From: Mycogone perniciosa
Taxonomy: Eukaryota > Ascomycota > Sordariomycetes > Hypocreales > Hypocreaceae
Length of the DNA: 64,000 nucleotides
Assembly (NCBI GenBank): GCA_025331125.1
Contig: JAOALB010000117.1
Coordinates: 1 to 64,000 of the forward strand
Reading direction: 5' to 3'
The notes under the pieces were generated by a model. It did no database searches and was not told the DNA's origin. It saw only the letters and a program-made list of their open reading frames with translations. This document shows, one piece after another, positions 20,445 to 33,200 of this stretch. The position numbers and the translations under genes are program-made. Within the stretch, counting starts at the first letter, position 1. The number at the start of each line of letters is the position of its first letter.

Positions 20445-22360
20445 TCAGGGCAGGTCGTCACTCTGAGCCTGCTTGCCACTTGTGCTTCCGTAGGGCTTCA
20501 AGAGCCAGCCCTGATAATGTTTCAATCCCTGAGCGCTGTTACTATTAGCGCTGGGTATGATAGAAGGGGGCGGGTTGCTGCGTCGAGGTGGCTCTCTCTT
20601 GACTGGTGGTGGAGGCAATGAGGGGGAGGCAGCAGGAAGGCTAGAAACCGAGGGCGGCGCCGGCTTTGCAGGTATTTCGTCCTTCTCGGGCTTCAGCCCC
20701 ATCGCTCCAGCTTGGGTCATAAGACCCTTTTCGCGAAGATATTGGATAGATTGCAAAACGGCCAAGTCTTCTTGCTCTTTGTCGTTAAGGATCAGTCGCT
20801 GTTGGATGGTTAGGCGACCGTTGTTGGCTTCACGTTCCCTAAGTGCTGCTTCTCTGACCTGAGGATCGTGGACGAAGCGACACTTGCCCTTCTTACCACA
20901 CGTTCCACCGGTGGAGTAGTATTTACAATGTCTCGTAACGTCTGCCTTCTTGGCGGGAGGGGGAGGGGGTGCTGCTTGAGAACGGGTAGATATAACTTCA
21001 GGCTCGTCATCGGATGTTTCCTCAGAGGGGTCTCTCATCTCATCACCCTCATCGCCCTGCTCTCGTTTTCGCTTGATGGAGAACTCAACCTTGCGCAACT
21101 GCTTTCGGAGTCTGTCGGCTTGTTTTTCCAGAGAGACAGCCTTGTCCTCTTTGGTTTGCGCCAGCTCGGCGGCTTTCTTGGCCTCAATTCGTTCCCTTGT
21201 TGGGTATTTGTTCCTTCGTTCGGCCAAAAAGGTAGCAACATCGCTTATTCTATAAAAGATGGTCAGTATAGAATCAGGGGAGGTGAGGTCATGCAAAAGA
21301 CTCACTCGACGGCTTCTGGGCCGAGCAACTCGGTGAGGATTTTCTCCTCTCCCTCATCATCCTCCGTCTCCGAGTCCACGCCAGGAGTCAACCCGAGAGT
21401 GTTCATCTTGCGCTTCTTCTTCTTACCCACGGACGGTGACTCTGGCTTTTGGATGGTGTCGGCCACATTCTGCTGCTTATTATGGTGGCGCGGTTTTTCG
21501 CCACCATTGTTATGGTTATGATGACCCCCACGACCACGCGTATTGCCGTCTCTGTGGTCTCTATGGTCTCTGTGGTCTCTGTGTCCACCACCGCGACCGC
21601 GACGAGGGTACTGCCCGAAGTAGGTATCCTGATGCGGAGGACCAGGAGGTGGAGGTGGCGCTGCATAATGATACTGTGGGGGGGGATAGTGTGACACACG
21701 AGGATCATGAGGGTATGGCTGACCAAAGTTACCATTCACTGGAGGAGGTGCCCGATCTTGTTCATAGCCATGGCGTATGGGTGCACCACCAGGCGGTGAC
21801 TTGTGGCTACTGCGGTCACTATATCCTCCACGCGGTCTGCTGGCACCGTAAGACGGTTGAGAGGATCCTTGAGCGCCCCATTGAGGTTGACCTGGGGGCG
21901 TTGGGCCTTGATAGGGATGACCATATGGCTGGGGCGGGCCGTAAGGCGCTTGCTGAGGATATGGCGAAGGCTGGTACGGCTGTGGCGCATAATTAGGGTG
22001 ATAGTTCGAAGCCGAGAGAGGTGCTGGAGCATGCGGGTGTGTAGGATGCGGTGGAGCATGGCCATGCTCAGGAGACCACTGCGGTTGATGAGGTGGATAA
22101 CTGGCAGCTGGTGGGTGAGAACCTGCATAGGGCACAGGTGTCTGAGTCGGGTACGGCTGGCCCGTATATTCATAGCGAGGTTGTGAGCCGCGGTAGTCAC
22201 CACGTCCACCGTGATAATGACCACCACGACGACTATTGGGCGCGCTACCACCGCGACCCTGACCGTGCTGCGAGTAGGGACCGCTTGAATGTCCGTAGCC
22301 GGGACTACCAGACGCGGATGGCGGTGGTGGAGGCGGCGGGCCGTAACCGTAGGTCGACAT
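20445..22360 (-). CDS. NUFIP1-domain / CCCH zinc-finger protein (snoRNP assembly)
   Basis: Exon 1 is 21306-22360 and exon 2 is 20445-21249, with a 56-nt intron (GTGAGT...TAG), giving 619 aa. The N-terminal half is low complexity, rich in Pro, Gly, Tyr, His and Gln, with a tandem HRD run (DHRDHRDHRD) and RGRGG-type segments suited to RNA binding. The NUFIP1 core lies at residues ~353-375 (ISDVATFLAERRNKYPTRER), spanning the splice junction. It is followed by a coiled coil and one CCCH finger, C460-x8-C469-x5-C475-x3-H479. The C-terminus ends LKHYQGWLLKPYG. NUFIP1 (yeast functional counterpart Rsa1) helps assemble box C/D snoRNPs. It is divergent from RPC25, so two RNA-machinery genes share a 624-bp promoter region. 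Confidence 0.82.
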
Positions 22361-22984
22361 GGCTCATGAAAGCATCTGAAGCGCTTCGAAATCGAGGTGG
22401 AAGAGCGTGGAGAGCAACGTGCTGTCCAGATTGTTTGTAGCGAGCTGGAAGACGAGATACGGTGAACGTGGGAAGTTGGAGGGAGTCGGGTTGAGCGGAT
22501 GACTCGAGCGACGGCCAAAGACTTGAACTTTGTGTTGGAATACAAACCAAATTGAAAGAATCTTTGATTTCAAGTAGTTGTCGTTGGAGGCGCAGACCCG
22601 ACAGTTGAATACGGAGGCAGAGAGAGGATAGATATTGACTTCAAGCTCTGCGACTTGTTGATGTCTGACCCAACTTTCGGGTCGAGAAATGGTAAGCGGC
22701 ATTAGGCGACGCCAAGCCAAATCCAGCAGGCGGTGAGACACGGGAGTTCATCTGTACATATGCACTAACCAGAAATAGACTAGCTCCAGTGAGTTTGGGT
22801 TGCACTTTTGACTTCTTGCGTCGGTTCGCTTCAAGACAAGGTCAGAAGCTATTGATGAGAGTTTCACAAAATCGATGAGACGCATCATTTGACGAGGTTT
22901 TCTCGGCAATGGTCTCTTTCTGTCTATTCTTGCCTGGGAAGCAGAAACACAACGCGTGAGCCTAGATATTGACCCTTTGCAAAC
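22361..22984. promoter_or_regulatory. Divergent promoter region NUFIP-domain gene / RPC25
   Basis: 624 bp between outward-facing starts. No coding frame with support is present. Confidence 0.45.
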
Positions 22985-23821
22985 ATGTTTATCCTGGTAA
23001 ATGCTCTCTGCTTCATGCCCCTCCAGCAAATGCAAAATTCCTGTACGATGAGCTAACAAATCATGCTCCAGACCAAACTCTCAGATCTGGTGCAGATTGC
23101 TCCAGAGGACTTCTCAAAGCACAGCATCGTCGCAATAGAAGATAACATTAATGCCAAATATGCAAATAAAGTCCGTTCTGTACCCCCCTCGCCCTTACCC
23201 TTCAAGCAAGCCAACTAAGACGGCATCAAACAGGTGATCCAGAAAATCGGGCTCTGCATAGGCCTGTATGATATCTTATGGACCTCTGAAGGATTGATAG
23301 GCCATGGCACAGGCCTTGTGAACGTCAATGGTACACATGGGTTGTCTCTTCACGAACCGATTGACCCGTAGCTCACCCAGTCACAGCCGAATTTCGAATG
23401 ACAGTTTTCCGTCCCTTCAAGGGAGAAGTCATGATTGGCAGGATACGCAGCTCGACGCCTTCAGGCATCTACTTAAGAACCGACTTCTTTGACGACATAT
23501 TTGTCCCGTTTGAGGAACTGCCTCAAGGAGCCGAATAGTGAGTCAATCTGTGACTTGACTCACCAGATATTCAGACATCTAACCCAGCTCCACAGCAATC
23601 ACAGCGAGCAGCTCTGGATATGGAACTTCGACGAAGAGCGACTTTTCTACGATAACCATGAAATGGTGCGGTTCCAGGTCATTGATGAGGAATGGCACGA
23701 CCAGACACCAGCTGGGCCTACACAAGCAGAGGACGCACCACCAAAGGCACCGTACAAAATCAAGGGGAGCATGGCAGCCGAAGGCCTAGGTGTCTGTCTA
23801 TGGTGGGATAGCGCGGAATAG
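22985..23821 (+). CDS. RPC25: RNA polymerase III subunit Rpc25 (RPC8)
   Basis: Five predicted exons, 22985-22996, 23072-23170, 23234-23330, 23387-23537 and 23596-23821, encode 194 aa. Rpc25 is the Rpb7-type stalk subunit of Pol III and pairs with Rpc17 in initiation. Family segments are MFILTKLSDLVQIAPEDF, GHGTGLVNVN, EFRMTVFRPFKGEVMIG and IWNFDEERLFYDN (OB fold). The end is short and acidic. The first exon is four codons long. Intron 2 uses a weak GTCCGT donor, and an alternative acceptor for exon 4 (23381) would add two residues. It ends 63 bp from the end of EMC3, tail to tail. Confidence 0.9.
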
Positions 23822-23884
23822 GTTGGCTAGACAAGCATGGTATCATGTAATTTTCTTTTTTTATCTTGTCCATCTACCATAAAT

Positions 23885-24823
23885 CTACACCTTGATACCC
23901 GCCAGGAGCCGCTCCTCAACATCATCCAGAACGGAATAATGTTCAACCACGGCAAGGTTCTCAGCCTCGGCCTTGAACATCTTGTCAGGATCTTGACCAG
24001 GAGCCATTGGGCCCATGGGCATCTGCTGCGCCTGCATCTGTTGCGCAACTTGACTAGCAGCTGTGCAATCATTTAGTTCGTGGTCTGTAGTATCAGGGGT
24101 AATAACCAAACTCACCGTTGTCACTTCCAAGCAGGAAAACGTAGACGAACTGGAGACCGAAGATGCAAAGGAAATACCAGCTGATACTTGACATCCATCG
24201 AGGGTCCATATCTTTGGTCTGCACGCCAGCCTGCAGCATGCTCTTAAACTTGATAGTAATGGGGAACGGCAGCTTCACTACAGGGAAGTCAGTGCTGCGC
24301 CTAGGCCTCCAACATCATAGTGTCAACGTACTGATCACATAGCCGCTGAAGAAGGCATTGATCCAGCTCATAATCAAGGTATTTGGGATAATCATGGCCA
24401 TGTTGTTCTTCATCATTCCCATCATGCCCTCCATAGCGCCCGGGTCTGTCATCGGATTTGCCGGGGGCTGGCCCTTCTGATGCGGCGCCTTCAGATAGGC
24501 GCCGGATTCATAGCCCGCAATGAGAGCCTCGCGCCTTGCTTCGAAAGACTTCTGCGATAGGACATGGTAGTTGGATCGCAGAGAGACTCCCTGGGCGAGA
24601 GAGCGTTGCTCGCGCATAGCTTTGGCATCGAGCTTCTTGGGGGTCGTGGCCATCAGAACGGACGCATAGTGACGGAGAACTCCGGTAAGGATCATGACAA
24701 CGGTGATGGGAATCAGAATCCAGTAACTGTCTGCGTCAGCGTGTGTTGTCAGCTGGCTGGAAGCATGGAGACCTACAACAACTGGGGGTCCCGATGGAGT
24801 GTCTGGACCGGGATTTGCGCCAT
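23885..24823 (-). CDS. EMC3: ER membrane protein complex subunit 3
   Basis: Exons 24777-24823, 24332-24726, 24116-24277 and 23885-24060 encode 259 aa beginning MAQIPVQTLHRDPQLFYWIL. EMC3 is the Oxa1/YidC-related core of the EMC insertase, which inserts tail-anchored and multi-pass proteins into the ER membrane. Family segments are VMILTGVLRHY, NPMTDPGAMEGMMGMMKNN, FSGYVI joined to MKLPFPITIKFKSMLQ, and WYFLCIFGLQFVYVFLLG. Three membrane segments fit. It is divergent from SPC2, another ER membrane-protein gene, with 289 bp between starts. Confidence 0.95.
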
Positions 24824-25112
24824 TTTGATGTAGAATGCGGCCGGAGCTCGCTGTCAAAGTCGATGCGACAGTGTGTTCAGCGTATCCTGTCCTGTCAATT
24901 ATCGACAGTGATGCTGCGGGAGGAGGTGAATTGAGCTGTCTGTGGTGGTGAAGCCAGCGATGCACTACGGAGTATTCTACCGCCGCCACCGGCAGCTCCA
25001 CACTCCTCGGGACAGCCTCCAGAGCTTAACTTAGACAGGCCACCTCTCCCGTACTCCCACCCATCGCCTGGAATTCCCCGTCTTCGCACATTATTGCAAA
25101 ACAGCCGCAATC
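24824..25112. promoter_or_regulatory. Shared bidirectional promoter EMC3 / SPC2
   Basis: Only 289 bp separate the two starts, so control elements must be shared. A TACGGAGTA-type motif lies at 24,966-24,974. Both genes act in ER membrane or secretory protein biogenesis. Confidence 0.6.
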
Positions 25113-25899
25113 ATGGCGAGCTCCTCAGAAAAGATCTCTGTCTATAATCTAGCAGGTGCGTATCCTTTGTCCCCCTTGCGCGAAACCGCGTGCCTGACGC
25201 ACAAGCTGACACCGTGGCCCATAGACCTCAAAAACACCTCCGACGATGCGATCCCCAACTACCTCAATTCTCTAAAATTTAAGCAGTCGCACTTCTTGGC
25301 GGATGTCCGGTTGGGGCTTGGATATAGTGCATTCCTCCTTGCCGCTGCGTGCTTCGCCTGGGACTACAAGCTCGGCTTTGAGAACACGAAGCTCTACACT
25401 GCGGTTGCTGTGGCCATCTATACTGTTCTCAATGGCGGGCTCACGCTATGGTTGATGTTTGTGGAGAATGGAGTTATATATCAAGGCACAGCGCCGTCTG
25501 GAGAGAAGGTAGGCGATTGGGACTAATGCCGAATACCTGGGAGGACAGACTAACAGAGACCAGATCTCCATCGCCAGCTCAACGAAGAAGAACGATCCCA
25601 CGTACAAGCTTACCATAACCATCACAGACAAATCATCAAAGTCACAAACATTTGAAGTGTCGAAGCCATTCTCGTCCTTCTTCGATGAGAGTGGCTACTT
25701 CGTCGTCGCCCCCTTCCAGGAGCTTCTAGCTACAACCGTGCCCATTATCGGCAAGCGGGATCCTAAGCGCATCAAGTCAGAATCACAGGAGATCCTGAAT
25801 TCGAATCCGGAGCTATTGGATGCGGTTCTTGCAGCAACGGGGAGCACCACGGCGGCGGAGACAAGTGAAAAGACAGGTGGGAAGCGACGGAAGGCATAG
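25113..25899 (+). CDS. SPC2: Signal peptidase complex subunit 2
   Basis: Exons 25113-25155, 25225-25508 and 25564-25899 encode 220 aa. SPC2 (SPC25 family) is a non-catalytic subunit of the ER signal peptidase complex that links it to the translocon. Family features are ISVYNLADLKNTSDDAIPNY near the start, two close membrane segments (about residues 46-100, LGYSAFLLAAACFAW and AVAVAIYTVLNGGLTLWLMF), and a cytosolic C-terminal domain ending in a Lys/Arg cluster (GGKRRKA). Introns have GTGCGT and GTAGGC donors. Confidence 0.93.
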
Positions 25900-26826
25900 G
25901 CCGTCCAATTGGTTGGCTGGGAATGGAGTTGGGAGATCATCAAGGCTTGGGGATTCATTTTGTGATGGAAAGAAACATGTGTCTGGTTGAACAGTTCCTT
26001 GTGCATCCGGGACCCGAACCTTGATTTATTGTGACATGGAATGCTAGGCACGTAGGACGCTACCTAGCAGCCAGTATTTCGGGGTGCCTTGGGGATACCT
26101 ATTCAAGTTTCCATACCCCAAGCATATTGTGATCTAGAACCAGGTGGTATACATCATGGATGCTCGATGCTTCGTACTAAAAGAGGAAATTCCTCCAAAA
26201 CCCGCTGGAGTCCAAGCCATCGTTGACTACTAACTGGAAGTTCGGTGTGTATTTTCAATGATTACCTGCTTTCGAGGAGTTTGGGGCATTAGAATACTCC
26301 TCTAGCTAGAGGTGAATTTAATGACCTGGTTCAAATCATCAATGAGGCACTGGTATTCCATTGATGTTGTGCAAGAATTTACACCCACACTCATGATGAA
26401 CTTGGACAAGCACCAATGAAGAAGAAAGAGAAACGAATGGATCCCAAATGAGAAGAAAATTGACTAATTCAATTAGATTGGATAGATTTAGTTGGATTTC
26501 CTAAGGATTTCCTTTTTTATGTTGATACTATGTTAATGTAGGGTAAGTTCATAAGCCTCAACAGAGTATCTCAGGGAATGATCGAATTGCCGCTACCTGA
26601 TCCACAAGAACTCCATTATTTCCCATTAAAGCCAAGAAAGTTTCAGGGTGATTAACAGGCATGGTGTGCATAGATAGGCCATGTCCCACATATCACAAAA
26701 GACATGTCGCAATGGCTTCTAGGTCGGCGACTACCTCTCTGTGCCTGCATGACAAACTCTAACAAGTGGTCAATTCAAGCTGGGCGCCCCTCTTGATTCA
26801 GAGAAAGGACCTGACACGTTAAATCA

Positions 26827-26844
26827 GTACAAAGTACTTTGTAC
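26827..26844. repeat. Perfect 18-bp palindrome GTACAAAGTACTTTGTAC
   Basis: A self-complementary variant of the GTAC-centred motif family that recurs across the window's intergenic DNA. Confidence 0.7.
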
Positions 26845-28174
26845 GATGATATAATTCGAGAGGTCAAGAAGAAAAACCAGCGTTTGATAGTCCGCAGTGG
26901 GGCCGATCGTCGTCGCCGGCCCGGCCCGGTCCTGACTGTTCATCTTCGCATCGATCAACACCCTCCCAGCTCCAGGACTTCGCTGAGAGTGCGAAGTATG
27001 AAGTAGGAGATGGGGGGGGAAAGAAACCAATTTAGACATCAGTGACATAACTTGAAATTGAAGAGGCAGTCGATCCACTCGTGTGGCTTCCAGCCGAGTG
27101 GTCTCGGGACTTGTTGGTGTGTGCAATTAATATGTGTGATAAGCGTGTGTGCGTGGATTGGACGTTTGAAGTTGCTTGGTTGCCCAACACTATCTATCAG
27201 TTCCCAGTTTCGGTTGCCTTGCGGATGTATGTAGTAAGTATCTATGGAGTCGGTAATTTGAAAATCATTTCCCACCTCTCCGAGCCAATATCTGTTGCGC
27301 GGTCACTTGCATTGATGGTAGTGACCTGTCGTATTACCATGAGGGGAGTATGTGGATTTAGAAGGGGGGCTGTGTCGCCCAGTGCCGGTCTTGAAGATAT
27401 ACGATTCACAGATGCATAAAGTAAAATGAATGGAAGATTGCGTGTGCCGAGCATGGTTGGATGGTCGGGTCGGCATCGACATGTCTGTGATGGACCAAAC
27501 AAGGACTGGGTGAATGATGACATGTTTCACCTGTTCACCTGAGTCGTCAAATGTCCGTCAAGTGATTCGACGATTCCATCAGGTGACGACTGACTGCAGG
27601 TACACATCTCGAACTGGGCGGCAGGGCGCTTGAGATGGAGGCAGAAGTGTGGTGGGCGGCCCAGTGATACGATGAGATGATGGAGTGGGAGACATTAACA
27701 ACGGTCACATCGAATCCTGAGGGGACGCCATTCTGTCACAGGTACCGTGTGATTGAGCCGCGCTCGGCCCCACCAGACGCATTGTGTGTGTGTGGGGGGG
27801 GAGGCCATGTCTGTTTGTCTCGCTCGCCTCGCTTCTTGGCCCTGTGATCGAAGCTTGCCTGCAGATGGAGATGGGCCGGTGCAGACTCTACTGCAGCATG
27901 AAGAACCGTCCATATCACGCCCTGCGAGCTGTATATACTATATTATGTGTACTTCGTACGGGGTGCTGTTTAAGTTGATAGTGGTAGGGGTGCGAAGTAG
28001 GTAGTCGTATATAGTACATAGTACATAGTACGAGGACTCCAGCTGTCATGGCCCAGCTGCGGGCCGCGATTGGCTGACAGAAAACTGATTACGGCCTCAG
28101 GCAGCAGTTCTCACCTGGAGCCCCCCCTCATTCTGGCCAGTTATTTTATCAGCCAGGCTCGCCCACCATGCCTG

Positions 28175-28180
28175 CACGTG
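28175..28180. promoter_or_regulatory. CACGTG site, distal promoter of the CBF1-type gene
   Basis: An E-box about 1.1 kb upstream of the bHLH gene start. Its flanks (TGCACGTGTT) do not match the strict RTCACRTG form. Confidence 0.25.
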
Positions 28181-28448
28181 TTGCCTCCTTCACTGCCGCG
28201 TGACCTGGCGCCTCTCCCTCGACTCTCAGCAACATTAGACGCCAGATTGACGAGGACAATCAGCACCTGTAGCATAAAGATATTGTCTAGTTGGGCCTTC
28301 CGACCTTTGCGAGCCGTTCCTCCATCTGCCCCTGTTATTTATTTGTTTTTTCTGACGGTTTTCTCGAATCTGCCGGCTGTTTCCTTTGACTTACACACGT
28401 CGTCCCCGGACCCCGTTCGCGCGATATCACGAGATTGATCACGCAAAA

Positions 28449-28454
28449 CACGTG
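28449..28454. promoter_or_regulatory. CACGTG site upstream of the CBF1-type gene
   Basis: An E-box about 820 bp upstream of the start at 29276, flanked so that the minus strand reads TCACGTG. Autoregulation is possible. Confidence 0.35.
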
Positions 28455-28771
28455 AGACAGCCAACCCGTGATCTGGCGTCCTGCAAGCACATGATCTTCG
28501 CGGTATGTCGCTTCTCATGCAAACTCCTGTCTCGTTCACGATGCCCTCTAAGAGGGCTCTACTGCGAATTTTTGATGGCGTCGGGCAATGCGACAGACAG
28601 ACGGGCGCAGGCAATGGGAAAAAAATGCGAGCAGTTTTTTCTGCCAATTTCCCACGGGCGTGGCATCATCGCTTTTCGCGATCAAGTTTGCATATCGTCA
28701 TCGCATCGTATCGCATCATGAGATGCATCATCTCTTCCCCACATTTGGTGACTGAATCACCATCGTCGCTT

Positions 28772-28804
<33 letters not shown>
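28772..28804. repeat. (GTCT)n microsatellite
   Basis: Eight or so GTCT/GTTT units in the upstream region of the CBF1-type gene. Confidence 0.8.
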
Positions 28805-29275
28805 TTTGTTTGGAAGTGTCCAACCAAGACCGGCATCGTGACAGCGACCGTGACAGCGCCACCAGGAATTGTCACTGCTCCGGGCCTCAAGTGAAGCCAC
28901 GATGAATCCTGGATCTTGGTGCTGCATGCACTGATTTCTTGCACCATGCCCTATTCCTGCCCGCTCTTTGCACCAGTTTGGCTTCACACTCTACTGAACA
29001 CGCTTTGGCGCGAGTCGAGCAAGAAGCGATCTCACCAACCTCACTCATGCTTGATCTGACATGACACTCTCCATCAGCTGATAAGCCGGCCGCTTTATTT
29101 CTTCTGCCGCGTTTCCCTGTTGCCTTTTGTCAATGCCAGCCCACGTATCCGGACGCTTCTAACTTGCTGCGTTTCAGACTCAAGCTGCTGATAGACTTCG
29201 CAAACTTTGACGTTTGTTGACCACCTCGCGCTGTTAGTGAGGCCCCCATACTCTGCACACCTACCAAGGAGGATA

Positions 29276-30296
29276 ATGGCCGAGATTGCGACCGAGCATC
29301 CTGATCTCTCTGGCTTCCCTGGTTCCCCTGGCCAGAAGCGAAAGCGCGAACTCGACAGCCCTCATCTTGGACGTACGAAACGTGTTGCCCCACCTGCCAC
29401 CATGTCAGCCTCACCAGCTGACACGGCTGCCTTCATGGAAAACGCCATGGAGGTCTCTCACGCCGCCGCGGCCAGCGGCGTAAGTGTCGCTGATTTCAAT
29501 GCCCTTCAGCAGGCCGCCGCCGCCGACCACACTGATGCATCAGACCCTTCAAACGCGACGAGCACGGCCCAGGCTGCTCTTGGGATGTATCCAACCCTCC
29601 ATGTACCTCCATCGACGGAGGAGCAGTTCGCGACCCAAGGGACGGTCGAGCCGGACCACGGGCATGATAACGCTTATAAGCACGACAATACTTTCAACCC
29701 AGATGTGACACAGCAACCAGATCCGATGATGGACCCATCTGTCAACCAGAATCCGCCTCCACCACCAAATGGAGTTCCTCCACCGCCACCGCCGCAGGCT
29801 CATAGATACGCCCCGGCGGCTCCTACTCCAAACCCGAAGCCTAGTGTTGGGTCGGAAGAATGGCATAAGATGCGGAAGGACAATCACAAAGAAGGTAAGA
29901 CTGGAAAGGCACATACGATGAAGGCATGAACAGAGCGAGGACTAACACGATGGGACAGTGGAACGTCGCCGACGTGAAACGATCAACGAAGGCATTAATG
30001 AATTGGCCAAGATCGTGCCTGGATGCGAGAAGAACAAGGGCTCGATTCTGCAGCGCGCAGTGAGCTTCATTACTCAGCTTAAAGAGAATGAGCAGCAGAA
30101 CATTGAGAAGTGGACCTTAGAGAAACTGCTTACGGAGCAGGCGATCACGGAACTCAGCGCATCTAACGATAAGCTCAAGCAGGAATGTGAGCGGCTCTAT
30201 CGCGAGCTGGAGACATGGAAGAGGGTTGCGCAAAACGCTGGTCTCGAGCCGCCGCAACCCAAGGAAGAGCCCAATACTGGTCTCCCACCGAGCTAG
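29276..30296 (+). CDS. CBF1: bHLH transcription factor, CBF1 type
   Basis: Exon 1 is 29276-29894 and exon 2 is 29959-30296, with a 64-nt intron (GTAAGA...CAG), giving 318 aa. The bHLH begins at residue ~194 with EEWHKMRKDNHKEVERRRRE and ends near 255. His204, Glu208 and Arg212 form the triad that reads CACGTG. INEGINELAKIVPGCEKNKG is typical of Cbf1. A coiled-coil/zipper region follows (IEKWTLEKLLTEQ...). The N-terminal half is disordered with poly-Ala and poly-Pro runs. In yeast, Cbf1 binds centromere element CDEI and sulphur-amino-acid promoters; in other fungi it also controls respiration and ribosomal protein genes. The start ATG follows a purine-rich context; the frame upstream lacks an ATG. 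Confidence 0.9.
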
Positions 30297-33200
30297 GGGC
30301 CCGGGGAAGCATTGGTATCATTTCCTCCTTTGCCTATCCTAGGGCGATATTTTTAAGCTTACTTGGTTTTTGCGACAGGCCGAGAGACTGGTCGAGGAGC
30401 TGCACGGTTTGTGACGCGGATCTTGCCAAAGTTACGTCGAATATGCCCACCTACCTATACTACTGTCTCGGTCTGTCTCGGCTACGCATGAACCCTTTAT
30501 TTTTTATATGATTTTGCCTATTTTCTGTGGACCCTTCTTGTATTTGTTTTTTTTTTTTCAACACCCACGGGTCGAGCTACGATGAGGAACTTCCTTTCCC
30601 TCAAAGTCAGACTTTGTTCTTTTCAGCGACTTGGCGTTGGGCGGGTTTTCTTGAAGGGTCGTCAAGGGGAGGGGGGGAATCGGGGGAACACAGCGTTTGG
30701 GCTGGTCTACTCCGTTCATAGGTAGGGTAACAATGAAATACATTGGTAATTAACAACTGTCCTTTTTGCCCTTTGTTTTTGTTTTGTTGGTGCCCATCTG
30801 CATGGATGACCTTGTTTTCCCCCTCGGAGGCTGAAAGCCCGTCCATTTTCATAGACACGCCCCCCTCCCTTGTTCAAACGGTGCGCGCACGACGAGGCAA
30901 ACGAGGCGTGTGTGTCTGTGTGTCTCGCGATAGGTGGCGCGGAAGCTGAACTTGCATATCCCACGGTCCGCCTCGCCCGAGGCAGCCCGTGCATGCATCT
31001 TGCGTCTCCAGTGGGAGTGCTACTCCGTAATAGTACTACTACGTCTTTCGTACGCTTATTGAGGAAACGTGCATATCAGGAGTGGCTGAGACATGCCTAC
31101 GTTGCATTTTTTCCTTTTTATTTTCCTTCCTTCGGCTATTTCGATGATTCCGTCAGTGGGACACAGAACGGAAAGGATACATACTTTTTCTGAAAGTAAA
31201 CTATTGACAGAGTAGGAAGGTTATTGGTATTGGTGTAAAGCGGATAGGTAAAACAGAGTGTTGACATCAAACCAAAGGAAGACGAAGAAGAACAGGGGGG
31301 AAGCACTGCATCCCTGCCCTCAGCCCAACCGGGAATTTTTCTTCCCATCAGCAAAGGCAACAGATACGCAAACCGGAGCGAGTCGAGAACAAACAAGGAG
31401 GGAAATTCCCCGCAGTTCCATGCATGTACGAGCATGTAATGTAGTGTTCTCTTCCCACCACCAGCAAGCCAGCCAGCCAACCACCGCTCATGCATGACGC
31501 TCGCTGGCTTTCGGTGGAATGACGTCCCGAACAAGCATATTGCGATTAAGCAATGGCGTGTTGTGCTATCATTAAAGACTCCTGAGTCATGTTCTGCAGG
31601 TGAAGTCATTGGCTTTTACGAAGTAAATACGGAGTGATATGGGCAAGAAGAATTGAAATACCTTGACGATGGACACGGCATACATTGCATGTGATATAAA
31701 GTAGACACGCTCCAAACAATACCTTTCTAATACAAACAAATCTCTTCGCATCCCCGTAGGATCACGTTAAAATTTACAACAGTAACCTCGCCGACCTTCT
31801 TCGCCTGAACAACGTCCTATATTGCCACGCCCCCCAGAACCCTCAGCCGCTGGACTTTTCCATATCCCTCCCCCCTTCCTCCAGGCCAAACAAGGATACG
31901 AATCAAGATTTTAATGCCGGTAGGCATAACTTCCAAGTCCCGCGTGCGGCAGCTGAAGAAAAAACAACATGCCATACCCCCGGCCTGTCTGCCTGCAAAC
32001 AAGGGTCCGAATAAGGCATACCTATCTAAACGACATGGCTCACTTGGGCAAATCAAAGACTCAAGGCACTTCTAGGCACTTCTAGGTAGAAAAATTGCAC
32101 ACAATTAAGTCCTACATATGGAATACTACTACTCCATACGGACTATCCATCGACATTGCCTGTCCCCTGTCACGCAGCTCAGGGGGGTCATCCGGCTTCG
32201 TATCCCCCCAAATCCAGCCCCCAAGAGCCTTGCTTCATCTTGGTCGACATGCCCACCACGGCATCGGATCCCAGAGTCCACTCAAGACCTCTCGAGTGCC
32301 GAACCGCGTCTCCCCATCATCAGAAACCCTATCCAATGCTCCACCCATTGCTTCCTGCCGCTGGGAAATAAATCAACTCAAATGTGTGTAAAGTTAATGC
32401 AGCAAATAACACATGATCATAATGGGAATGGCCTGCAATAAAACACAAAACAAATATCCAAAACAACAGGCGCGCGCCCAGGAAATTGTCAACTCCTCCA
32501 GAAAACGGCCCAACCTTGCCATTCCCTCTCCTTACTCCTTGTAAGTCCACTTCAAGGAAAAAACACTAAACAAAGGCTCAAAAAAGGGTGGCCAATAGAA
32601 AGTAAAATTTTCAGGCGCCGCCTTCAGAATGATCCCGCTGCTCTACTTTAGAGAAATTGGAGTCGCTGCCACATGCAACCTGGCATGTGTGGCTGAGAAC
32701 TCCATTGAAAATGCCACAAGCCAAAATAGTTCTGCTCGTCAATCGTGAACCCCCTAGGAGTGACATCGGGACATGGCCAGAATCCCGACCCAGAACAATA
32801 AAACAGATCAAAAGTGAATGCCAACATGAAGAGTATCCGCTTAAAGCCGGCCTACCTATTTGAATACAAGCAAGGCCAAACAAATGCCAATAAAAACGGC
32901 GCAAGTGGATGGATAGTAGCGGTTATCTGGTAAAGCGTGAACAAGCAAATGGTACGACCATCACCCAATTAGGGAAGCTGAATGTCCCTGACCTCGCCCA
33001 GGTCTCAAAACACGAACGCTCAAGCTGAAACTGCTGCGAATAAAACAGTCAATCCACAAAGACTACCGTAAACGTTTTCCAGAAACTCGAATTGCCACCC
33101 TTGAATCAAATACTTGACAGAGGGGTATCGATTATTGCTGAAGAGAGAGTGCTTCCAAGTGAGTTGCAGAATCCAGTTATCGACAGCCCAAATAGCACGA

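Larger units (their letters stand above)
25900..29275. other. Long gene-free stretch upstream of the CBF1-type gene
   Basis: 3.4 kb with no supportable gene. 26,100-26,700 is AT-rich without recognisable transposon coding. 27,700-28,900 is more GC-rich and ends in promoter-like sequence with two CACGTG sites. An 18-bp palindrome lies at 26,827-26,844, and a GTCT microsatellite at 28,772-28,804. Confidence 0.5.

Noticed and set aside
26100..26700. AT-rich stretch suspected to be a mutated retroelement
   Set aside because: I found no terminal repeats, reverse transcriptase motifs or target-site duplication by eye.
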